From Bacteroidetes bacterium GWA2_30_7 (lineage in GTDB: Bacteria > Bacteroidota > Bacteroidia > Bacteroidales > GWF2-33-38): a stretch of DNA of 5,800 nucleotides. Under the pieces are notes generated by a model. That model did no database searches and had not been told where the DNA came from. It was given only the letters and a program-made list of their open reading frames with translations. Of the stretch, positions 1-5,688 are shown in pieces. The stretch's first letter is position 1. Each line of letters begins with the position of its first letter. The stretch covers positions 1,345 to 7,144 of the forward strand of contig MENC01000241.1 of NCBI GenBank assembly GCA_001768155.1. The letters are read 5' to 3'. Both the position numbers and the translations under genes were made by a program.

Positions 1-60
1 TATCTTATAAAAGTTAAAACTGCAAAAAATGAATATACTAGAAAAGTGTTGTTTCAGTAA
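1..60 (+). CDS. 3' end of an upstream gene, probable T9SS sorting-domain tail (partial)
   Basis: Frame 1 is open from the first base to the TAA at 58-60 and encodes YLIKVKTAKNEYTRKVLFQ. This resembles the last strand of a T9SS type A sorting domain, which typically ends Y-hydrophobic-I/V-K-x-x-T-x-x-x-x-x-x-K-hydrophobic. A perfect hairpin begins four bases after the stop, as expected for the end of a transcription unit. If correct, the gene encodes a protein secreted across the outer membrane and anchored or released by the T9SS. Only 19 codons are visible, so the body of the protein is unknown. The reading rests on pattern resemblance plus the stop/hairpin arrangement. Confidence 0.5.
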   Translation, partial: YLIKVKTAKNEYTRKVLFQ

Positions 61-790
61 TCAAAAAGCAAAGCATTTTGAAAATGCTTTGCTTTTAAAT
101 ACCAATCAATTGTTGCAATATGGTTATGAGTACGAAAAGGTTGACAGCATAAAACCAATTATTAAAGAAGATGGTAGAATTGAAGAAAAATATATGTTAC
201 TGCCTGTAGAAATTGAAGAACGTAAATTTGCTGAAGCAAATCAGTTACTTGATGAAATAAAAGTAAATGAGGATGATACATTAAGCGATTTTGTGAAAGA
301 ACAGGAAATAAAACTTGCATTAAGAACCGAAAACAAGACTTATTTTGAAATGGATGCTTTGCAAATGCAAACAATTGAAGGTATTGTTAATGAAAACCCT
401 GAAATTACATATAATTCAAAAGTAATTTTAAAGCATATAAAAGGTAAAAAATATGAGAAAAAGCCAATTATAGAGTCGGACAATGCCAATAAGAATCTGA
501 CAATCAATCGGAATAAACATATTGAAAATGAAACCGTAATAGATAAATATTTTAATATATATCCTAACCCTACAAGTGAAACTGTAAATTTTGAAATTAA
601 TCAGATAGTAGAATATGTAAATGACAAACTTATTATATCTGATATGCTTGGGAGAACAATAAAAGAGATTGATGTAGATAATACCATTATTACTTTAAAT
701 ACAAACCAATTACAAAATGGTATTTATTATGCTTTTATTGTAACAGATAAAGTAATTGTAAGTAAGAAAAAATTTACTATTTTAAAATAA
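29..790 (+). CDS. T9SS type A sorting-domain protein without signal peptide, probably a 5'-truncated remnant
   Basis: The 253-codon frame ends in a clear T9SS type A sorting domain at about residues 174-253: FNIYPNPTSE, then LIISDMLGR, then LQNGIYYAFIV and a final KKKFTILK. This domain directs proteins from the periplasm across the outer membrane. Residues about 55-145 look like the helical, charged segment that often precedes the sorting domain in long Bacteroidota surface proteins (inference from memory). T9SS cargo needs a Sec signal peptide, and none is present: the protein begins MNILEKCCFSNQ. The only early ATG (29) lies inside the upstream gene and its terminator hairpin, and the next in-frame ATG is at 194. 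The most likely reading is the 3' part of a larger gene whose 5' end was lost by rearrangement. It ends 20 nt before the next gene, whose sorting domain is closely similar (about 40 of the last 54 residues identical). The frame and domain are certain; the start and functionality are doubtful. Confidence 0.6.
   Translation: MNILEKCCFSNQKAKHFENALLLNTNQLLQYGYEYEKVDSIKPIIKEDGRIEEKYMLLPVEIEERKFAEANQLLDEIKVNEDDTLSDFVKEQEIKLALRTENKTYFEMDALQMQTIEGIVNENPEITYNSKVILKHIKGKKYEKKPIIESDNANKNLTINRNKHIENETVIDKYFNIYPNPTSETVNFEINQIVEYVNDKLIISDMLGRTIKEIDVDNTIITLNTNQLQNGIYYAFIVTDKVIVSKKKFTILK
64..96 (+). terminator. Perfect 16-bp hairpin, probable intrinsic terminator
   Basis: Bases 64-79 (AAAAGCAAAGCATTTT) are the exact reverse complement of 81-96, with a single central G at 80. 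The arms hold GC-containing cores (GCAAAGC / GCTTTGC) flanked by A and T runs, so an RNA made from either strand ends in a T-rich segment. It lies directly after the TAA at 58-60. It probably terminates the upstream gene, but it also lies inside the open frame that starts at 29, which argues against that start being genuine. Confidence 0.6.
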
Positions 791-870
791 TAACATAATA
801 CTATATATTCATGAAAAAATTAATTTTCATAATTTTGGTATTATGTATTTGTGCCAAAGTATTTTCACAA
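713..870 (+). repeat. Direct repeat copy 1 (sorting-domain end, spacer, next signal peptide)
   Basis: This 158-bp stretch aligns without gaps to 2188-2345, an offset of 1,475 bp. It covers the last codons of the first sorting domain, the 20-nt spacer and the 20 signal-peptide codons of the gene at 811. The first 29 bases (713-741) are identical to 2188-2216, and the spacers share ACATAATAC. Weaker collinear similarity extends to about 626 on the left and about 1095 on the right. The offset equals one gene plus spacer, so this marks a tandem gene duplication. Confidence 0.75.
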
Positions 871-2265
871 ACATATTTTAATAATAATTATGATTATAAC
901 CAAGAGGTTAATTCAGCTACATCATTAATAAATAACGACTCATCAGGTTTTATGATTGCTGCTCATATTATAACTACAGATTATCATGCTCTTAACTTGA
1001 TAAATATTAATGATATTGGAGATACAATTTTGTCTAAAATTTATTATACTGATAGCCTTGATGTTTTTTATGCGGGAATAAGTGGTGCAATTATAAAAAC
1101 TGTTGATACCTGTTATATGCTTGCTGGCTCATTTGAAATAGATTCTTCTACTACAACCCAATATGGTGATGGAATATTATTAAAGATAGATCAGGATGGT
1201 GATACATTATGGTCAAGAAAATATGGGGGAGTATATTTCGATGCTTTTCGCATGTGCCGTCAGACAAATGATGGTGGGTTTATTGCTGTAGGCGAAAAAG
1301 ACAAATATAATAATGGTTGGAGCGATATGTGGCTCGTAAAAACAGATAGTCTGGGAAATATGGAATGGGAAAAAACCTATGGCGAAGTTAGTAAATTTGA
1401 ATCGGCTTTAGCAGTTGAACAAACTCATGATGAAGGTTATATAATTTCAGGAACAAAAGGCTATTTGAATTATAACCATTATATTATTAAAACCGACAGC
1501 TTAGGTAACCAACAATGGTTTAAGTACTTTAACACAGGGAATGATGATGGCAGTTGTTATATTGTTCAAAGTCTTGATAGTGGGTTTATTATAACAGGAG
1601 GAATAGTAATAACAGGGATGTCGAAACAAGGTTGTATAAGGAAATTGGATAAAAATGGAAATCAGGTGTGGCTAAAAAATTATGGAGATATTACGTATGA
1701 TTTTCTTGATACACGTGCTGTTGAATTAGATGATGGCAGCATTGTGGTTGCAGGAACATCAATATATCCGGTAGAAAGAGGATGGCTTATAAAAGTTTCT
1801 AGTAATGGTGATTTACTTTGGGATAGAACATATTTTTTCGATACTTTAAGACCATGTTATTTTTATGACCTGGTTAAAGCACAAGATAATGGATTTGCAA
1901 TGTGTGCATGGACTCAAACAGACCATGGTCAAGATGCATGGGTAGTAAAAGTTGATGAAGATGGTTGTGAATATGTGAATTGTGAAGTCGGTTTAAGTAA
2001 TCCAGTATATATAGAGAACTTAGAATTGTTGATGTATCCCAATCCTGCAAGCGAAACAATAAATTTTGAGACAAATTATAACGGGAATTACAATAACACA
2101 AAATTGATTATTTCAGATATGCTCGGTAGAATAATAAAAGAATACAATGTAGATAAATCCATACTTACAATTAACTCTAACGATTTGCAAAATGGTATTT
2201 ATTATGCTTTTATTGTTGTTGATAAAGTGGTTGTAAATAAGCAGAAATTTGCAATTTTAAAATAA
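811..2265 (+). CDS. Secreted T9SS cargo with about seven beta-propeller-like repeats
   Basis: This is an intact 484-residue exported protein. Residues 1-19 form a Sec signal peptide (MKKL, hydrophobic core, VFS) with predicted cleavage before Q20. The body carries repeats of about 50-60 residues built on the pattern hydrophobic-K-hydrophobic-D-x-x-G-[DN]-x-x-W-x-[KR]-x-Y. They start near residues 61, 121, 173, 223, 274, 325 and 376, for example LLKIDQDGDTLWSRKYG and WLVKTDSLGNMEWEKTYG. Each is preceded by a DGGFI-x-x-G-type strand pair. Seven such units suggest a seven-bladed beta-propeller. Residues about 405-484 are a T9SS type A sorting domain (MYPNPASE, LIISDMLGR, LQNGIYYAFIV, KFAILK). 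The protein is therefore expected on the cell surface or outside the cell. No catalytic residues are recognised, so binding or structural roles are as plausible as enzymatic ones. Start ATG 811 lies 20 nt after the previous stop, and the signal peptide confirms it. The gene at 2286 is a truncated paralogue. Confidence 0.88.
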   Translation: MKKLIFIILVLCICAKVFSQTYFNNNYDYNQEVNSATSLINNDSSGFMIAAHIITTDYHALNLININDIGDTILSKIYYTDSLDVFYAGISGAIIKTVDTCYMLAGSFEIDSSTTTQYGDGILLKIDQDGDTLWSRKYGGVYFDAFRMCRQTNDGGFIAVGEKDKYNNGWSDMWLVKTDSLGNMEWEKTYGEVSKFESALAVEQTHDEGYIISGTKGYLNYNHYIIKTDSLGNQQWFKYFNTGNDDGSCYIVQSLDSGFIITGGIVITGMSKQGCIRKLDKNGNQVWLKNYGDITYDFLDTRAVELDDGSIVVAGTSIYPVERGWLIKVSSNGDLLWDRTYFFDTLRPCYFYDLVKAQDNGFAMCAWTQTDHGQDAWVVKVDEDGCEYVNCEVGLSNPVYIENLELLMYPNPASETINFETNYNGNYNNTKLIISDMLGRIIKEYNVDKSILTINSNDLQNGIYYAFIVVDKVVVNKQKFAILK

Positions 2266-2345
2266 TCACATAATACCTTTGATTTATGAAAAAGTTATTT
2301 TTCATACTATTGGTATTATGTATTTTTACCAAAGTATATTCACAA
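2188..2345 (+). repeat. Direct repeat copy 2 (sorting-domain end, spacer, next signal peptide)
   Basis: This is the partner of 713-870, aligned without gaps. It spans the end of the sorting domain of the gene at 811, another 20-nt spacer, and the signal-peptide codons of the gene at 2286. Differences are mostly single-base changes, so the duplication is not recent but the junction architecture has been kept exactly. Confidence 0.75.
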
Positions 2346-2627
2346 TCCTATTTTAATAAGAATTATAATTATTTTCAAAATATAAATTTGTCTACTACTT
2401 TAACATGTGATTATAATGATGGTTATCTAATTGCAGGTCAAATAATGACAACAGATTACAGAGCATTACATCTATTAAAAATTGATGAAAATGGAGATAC
2501 TATTTGGTCAAAATTGTTTTTTAGTGATACTTTAGAGATTTTCTATACAGGAACAAGTGCAACAATAATTATTAAATCCGTTGAATCAGACACACAATCT
2601 GGATTTTGCATAACATCAATTATATAA
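2286..2627 (+). CDS. C-terminally truncated paralogue of the propeller-type T9SS cargo
   Basis: The 113-residue product begins with a signal peptide (residues 1-19, ending VYS before Q20). It then follows the N-terminus of the gene at 811 without gaps to about residue 95. Both share YFN-x-NY-x-Y, TTDY-x-AL at residues 55-61, GDTI at 70-73 and a SK-x-x-x-x-D-x-L-x-x-FY block. After SGFCIT (residues 105-110), a blade-strand motif, it stops at TAA 2625-2627. Only about one and a half propeller repeats remain and there is no sorting domain, so the product could reach the periplasm but not use the T9SS. The next gene starts 37 nt later, so the missing 3' part has been deleted or replaced rather than merely frame-shifted. 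It is probably a decaying gene; a small functional secreted protein cannot be excluded. Confidence 0.65.
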   Translation: MKKLFFILLVLCIFTKVYSQSYFNKNYNYFQNINLSTTLTCDYNDGYLIAGQIMTTDYRALHLLKIDENGDTIWSKLFFSDTLEIFYTGTSATIIIKSVESDTQSGFCITSII

Positions 2628-2664
2628 ATTTAACTGTTTACTTACTAAATTATTTTTTATATTC

Positions 2665-4869
2665 ATGAATAAAATCTTACTTATAATTTTAATAATCTGT
2701 TTGTTTACAAAATCTTATGCTCAAAATAACGAAATTGATTCGTTATTAAAAGTAATCAAATTCACAAAAAACGATTCCCTTAAAGTAAAAGATTTATTAT
2801 CTCTTTCAAGTTTATATACCGACAAAAACCTTGATTCTGCAATAATATTTGCAAAACAGGCTATCGAAATTTCAAAAAAAAATAACAATAAAAAACAATT
2901 GTCAACTGCTTATGTAGAACTTGGATGGGCAATTTACATGATGGGAAACTATTCTGAGGCATTGATTAATTACTTTGAAGCACTTAAAATTAGTGAATCA
3001 ATTAATGACAAAAAGCAGATTTCAAATTCACTTGGAAATATTGGTGCAGTTTATAAAACTATGAATGACCTTCAAAAAGCCAAAGATTATTACTTTAAAG
3101 CTTTGAAAATAGACGAAGAATTAGCTGTAAAAGAATGGATTGCTATTGATATAAGTAATTTGGGAATAATTTATATGGAAGAAGGAGATTGTTCAAAAGC
3201 TCTGGAATTTTATTTCAAAGCATTGAAAATAAACGAAGAGATGAATAATAAACAAGAAATTTCAATTAAGCTTGGAAATATTGCAAATGTTTATCTGAAA
3301 CTTGGCGAAGCGATTGAAAATCAGCCAAAAACTCAAGACAGTCTTTATAATCTTGCTCTGGAATATTATTTTAAAGCTCTTAAAATTGATGAAGAAATTG
3401 GTCGTAAAAGCGGAATCGTTGTTAAATATGCAAATATTGGCAACTTATACATGAATATTCAAAAATATTTAAAAGCCAAAGAATATCTTTTAAAAGCCCT
3501 TGAGCTTTCATATAGTATTGGTATATTGGATTATACCGAAAGCATACATAAAAGTCTAAGCCAGATTTATGATTCATTGAAAATACCTCAAAAAGCGTTA
3601 GAACATTACAAACTATATGTTTTATACAAAGACAGCATTTTTAACGAAGAAGCAACCAAAAATTCTGTTCGCATTGAAATGAATTTTGAGTTTGAAAAAA
3701 AACAAGCAGTAGAAAAAGCCGAACAGGAAAAAAAAGATGCAATTCAAAAAGCAGAAGAAAACAAACAACGATTAATCCTAATATTTGTGTCACTTGGGCT
3801 TATGCTTGTTGCAGCATTTTCAATTTTTATATTCAAAATGTTTATTCAGAAAAAAAAGGCAAATATATTATTGAGCAATCAAAATATTGAAATAAAACAG
3901 CAAAAGGAAGAAATACAGTCTCAACGAGATGAAATAGAGGCACAAAGAGATATGGTAACATTTCAAAAAGAAGAAATTGAAGGAAGTATAAAATATGCAC
4001 AAATAATTCAAAATGCAGTTTTGCCTTCTCAGCAGCTTGCTAAAGATTTGTTCGGCGAATATTTCATATTGTTCAAACCAAAAGATGTTGTAAGTGGAGA
4101 TTTTTACTGGTTTTCAAAAGTAAACAACTGGACTTTAATTGCAGTTGCAGATTGTACCGGACATGGAGTTCCGGGCGGATTTATGAGTATGTTAGGGATA
4201 AGCTTTTTAAACGAAATTGTTGCAAGAAATGAAGTTCAAACAGCATCTTCTGTACTTGAAGAAATGCGAAAATATGTAATCCAGTCGCTTCAGCAGCAAT
4301 CTACAAATGAAGATAATTTTAAAATTGATTACAATTCAGAAAATCTGAACATTAAAGACGGAATGGATATGAGTTTCGTTGCAATTGATTTTAATACAGG
4401 GAAAATTCAATTTGCGGGAGCTAATAATTCGCTTTGGATAGTAAAAATTGAAAGTGAGAAAGTGAGACTCGGTGAAAGTGTGACTGAAAATCCTCTCACT
4501 TTCTCACTTTCGCAATCTCCCACTTTCTCTTCATTAAATGAAACCAATTTACTGATTGAAGTAAAGCCCGACAAGCAACCAGTTGCAATTTACGAAAGCA
4601 TGAAACCTTTCACAAACCATGAAATACAACTCCAAAAAGGTGATATAATTTATCTTTTTTCAGATGGTTATTCCGACCAGTTTGGCGGACCTAAAGGCAA
4701 AAAATTTAAAAGTCGTGTGTTTCAAAATATTATAAAAGAAAATGCACAATTACCTATGAACGAGCAATGTGTCAAACTAAACTCAGTTATTGAAAATTGG
4801 AAAAACGCACATTCCGAAAAACATCATCAAACTGACGATATTACAGTTTTAGGTATAAAATATTTATAA
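2665..4869 (+). CDS. TPR sensor / SpoIIE-family (PP2C-type) serine/threonine phosphatase, membrane-anchored
   Basis: The 734-residue product has a signal peptide at residues 1-19 (ending SYA before Q20). About seven TPR-like helix pairs lie at roughly 44-324, for example NSLGNIGAVY...AKDYYFKALKI at 121-149. A charged coiled coil (about 340-368) leads into one transmembrane helix (369-392), and a second coiled coil with QKEEIQSQRDEIEAQRD lies at about 400-438. The catalytic domain (about 440-733) shows the SpoIIE/PP2C metal-binding acidic residues: D479 in VSGDF, D496 in VADCTGHGVPGG, D565/D568 in DGMDMS, D667 in FSDGYSD and D724/D725 in TDDIT. SIKYAQIIQNAVLP at 441-454 is the typical entry motif. 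Family knowledge says such enzymes dephosphorylate Ser/Thr, often on anti-anti-sigma (STAS) proteins. The inferred topology is a periplasmic TPR domain signalling to a cytoplasmic phosphatase. No STAS or anti-sigma partner gene is in the window. An extra stretch of about 35 residues (595-629), low in complexity and encoded partly by an inverted repeat, separates two core strands. The ATG at 2665 is fixed by the signal peptide. Confidence 0.92.
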   Translation: MNKILLIILIICLFTKSYAQNNEIDSLLKVIKFTKNDSLKVKDLLSLSSLYTDKNLDSAIIFAKQAIEISKKNNNKKQLSTAYVELGWAIYMMGNYSEALINYFEALKISESINDKKQISNSLGNIGAVYKTMNDLQKAKDYYFKALKIDEELAVKEWIAIDISNLGIIYMEEGDCSKALEFYFKALKINEEMNNKQEISIKLGNIANVYLKLGEAIENQPKTQDSLYNLALEYYFKALKIDEEIGRKSGIVVKYANIGNLYMNIQKYLKAKEYLLKALELSYSIGILDYTESIHKSLSQIYDSLKIPQKALEHYKLYVLYKDSIFNEEATKNSVRIEMNFEFEKKQAVEKAEQEKKDAIQKAEENKQRLILIFVSLGLMLVAAFSIFIFKMFIQKKKANILLSNQNIEIKQQKEEIQSQRDEIEAQRDMVTFQKEEIEGSIKYAQIIQNAVLPSQQLAKDLFGEYFILFKPKDVVSGDFYWFSKVNNWTLIAVADCTGHGVPGGFMSMLGISFLNEIVARNEVQTASSVLEEMRKYVIQSLQQQSTNEDNFKIDYNSENLNIKDGMDMSFVAIDFNTGKIQFAGANNSLWIVKIESEKVRLGESVTENPLTFSLSQSPTFSSLNETNLLIEVKPDKQPVAIYESMKPFTNHEIQLQKGDIIYLFSDGYSDQFGGPKGKKFKSRVFQNIIKENAQLPMNEQCVKLNSVIENWKNAHSEKHHQTDDITVLGIKYL
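4450..4511. repeat. Perfect 18-bp inverted repeat inside the phosphatase coding sequence
   Basis: Bases 4450-4467 (GAAAGTGAGAAAGTGAGA) are the exact reverse complement of 4494-4511, separated by 26 nt. Further partial copies of the same GAAAGTG/CACTTTC word lie at 4472-4480 and in CCCACTTTCTC just after the right arm. The arms are read in frame as ESEKVR and as part of PLTFSLSQ, residues 596-617 of the phosphatase. The arms are themselves built from a repeated AAAGTGAG unit, so a palindromic insertion and a local satellite-like expansion are both possible. Confidence 0.85.
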
Positions 4870-4871
4870 TG

Positions 4872-4911
4872 TAGGATTTACGATTTAGGATTTACGATTT
4901 AGGATTTACGA
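4872..4911. repeat. 14-bp tandem repeat, about 2.9 copies
   Basis: The unit TAGGATTTACGATT occurs at 4872-4885 and 4886-4899, then in part (12 of 14 bases) at 4900-4911. It starts three bases after the stop codon of the phosphatase gene. Related words (AGGATTTTCGATTTA) recur at about 5000-5014, so the whole intergenic region appears built from one set of repeated words. Confidence 0.85.
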
Positions 4912-4924
4912 ACACTGAGGTGGT

Positions 4925-4943
4925 CATTGAGTTTATCGAAATG
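4925..4943. repeat. CACTGAG...TCGAAGTG-type palindromic repeat, degenerate copy
   Basis: CATTGAGTTTATCGAAATG matches the 19-nt element at 4974-4992 at 14 of 19 positions with identical length. It resembles a short repeat of the form CACTGAG-N4-TCGAAGTG that I associate with intergenic regions of many Bacteroidota genomes. That association is from memory, not from a search. Confidence 0.55.
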
Positions 4944-4945
4944 CT

Positions 4946-5010
4946 CTCGAAGTATGGATTCAGGATTTTCGAACACTGAGGTACTCGAAGTGTGGATTCA
5001 GGATTTTCGA
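4946..5010. repeat. Pair of 27-bp direct repeats flanking a palindromic element
   Basis: Bases 4946-4972 and 4984-5010 are identical except for one position (CTCGAAGTATGG versus CTCGAAGTGTGG, both followed by ATTCAGGATTTTCGA). CGAACACTGAGGT also occurs twice, at 4909-4921 and 4970-4982. Between and overlapping the 27-mers lies CACTGAGGTACTCGAAGTG (4974-4992). There ACACTGAG (4973-4980) can pair with CTC (4984-4986) and AGTGT (4989-4993) across a GTA loop, with a 2-nt bulge. Confidence 0.8.
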
Positions 5011-5100
5011 TTTAGCGAATGTTGCTTTAAGCAATTGTACAGAGTAAATCTAAATTCGTAAATTTTAAAATAATGAGTTTTATTAGAAATACTTTATAAG

Positions 5101-5634
5101 TTATTTTCCAATTCCAATAACACCACAAGCTACTCTAGCACCTGCATTACCAGTGGGTTGTGTTTTTAAGTCGTCTTCATTTTTATGAACAATCATAGAA
5201 CGACCGATAATTGAATGTTCGCCTTCAAATACAATCATTTTATCAATATATTCTAAATGTGCTTTTCCATTCTCATCAGCAGTTATATTTCCTAAATCTC
5301 CAATATGTCTTGACATATCCATAGGCGCACCATGGCTTTTTTCTTCGGGATTAAAATGACCACCTGCTGAAGTTCCATCTGATGCACTACAATCGCCACA
5401 TTCGTGTATATGAAATCCGTGTTTTCCGGGACTTAGTCCGTTTAAATCGGCAACAACTTTAACACCATCGTCAGATTTTGTAAATGTAATAACGCCAGTA
5501 ACTTTATAATCCTGAGTAGGATATATTACACAAACCGCTTTTTGAGTTTTTCCTTCAACTTGTGAATAGGAATTAAAATTTCCAATTACTAAAGTTGCAG
5601 AAATTAAACTGATAATAAATATATATGTTTTCAT
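5101..5634 (-). CDS. sodC: Periplasmic Cu/Zn superoxide dismutase
   Basis: The 177-residue product converts superoxide to hydrogen peroxide and oxygen. Residues 1-24 are a Sec signal peptide (MKTYIFII...SYS, cleavage before Q25), placing the enzyme in the periplasm or beyond. Both family signatures are present: GFHIHECGDCS (73-83) and GNAGARVACGVI (162-173). By family alignment, copper is held by H75, H77, H93 and H150, and zinc by H93 (bridging), H101, H110 and D113. R167 is the substrate-guiding arginine, and C170 probably pairs with C82 in the conserved disulfide. All metal ligands are present, so the enzyme should be active. The start is ATG at 5634. A longer frame to a TTG at 5688 would put 18 residues before an obvious signal peptide and would overlap the likely promoter. 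It is convergent with the phosphatase gene and has no visible operon partner. Confidence 0.96.
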   Translation of the reverse strand: MKTYIFIISLISATLVIGNFNSYSQVEGKTQKAVCVIYPTQDYKVTGVITFTKSDDGVKVVADLNGLSPGKHGFHIHECGDCSASDGTSAGGHFNPEEKSHGAPMDMSRHIGDLGNITADENGKAHLEYIDKMIVFEGEHSIIGRSMIVHKNEDDLKTQPTGNAGARVACGVIGIGK

Positions 5635-5657
5635 TGCTTTAATTTTTAGGTTTAGCT

Positions 5658-5688
5658 CAAATTTACAAAACCAATATATTAAAGTCAA
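5658..5688 (-). promoter_or_regulatory. Candidate Bacteroidota-type promoter of sodC
   Basis: On the minus strand, TAAATTTG (5665 down to 5658) fits the TAnnTTTG -7 element used by the Bacteroidota primary sigma factor. A TTG (5688 down to 5686) lies 20 nt upstream, in the place of the -33 TTTG/TTG element. Transcription would begin near 5651, giving a leader of about 17 nt before ATG 5634. The -7 match is exact but short, and the -33 match is partial. Confidence 0.4.

Noticed and set aside
162..374. Minus-strand 70-codon frame
   Set aside because: It lies wholly inside the T9SS cargo frame on the other strand, has no recognisable motif, and reads as an antisense shadow of charged helical coding sequence.
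1874..2101. Minus-strand 75-codon frame
   Set aside because: It is antisense to the end of the propeller repeats and the sorting domain, is rich in His, Leu and Ser as typical of shadow frames, and has no motif or start context.
2248..2281. Promoter-like TTTG (2248-2251) and TACCTTTG (2274-2281) before the gene at 2286
   Set aside because: The -7 match is exact, but the spacing is 22 nt, it lies over the end of the upstream gene, transcription would start at the ATG itself, and the equivalent position before 811 lacks it.
2874..2882. Run of nine A residues in the phosphatase gene as a phase-variable tract
   Set aside because: Long A runs are common in Lys/Asn-rich, AT-rich genes; nothing else suggests slippage control here.
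4870..5015. CRISPR array
   Set aside because: The repeats are too short and adjacent or nested, with no regular unique spacers, and no cas genes are present.
5022..5034. Small hairpin TTGCTT-T-AAGCAA as a terminator for either convergent gene
   Set aside because: The stem is only 6 bp with a 1-nt centre and has no following T run in either direction.
5635..5688. N-terminal extension of the superoxide dismutase to a TTG start at 5688
   Set aside because: It would place 18 residues before a clear signal peptide and would cover the candidate promoter; ATG 5634 is the natural start.
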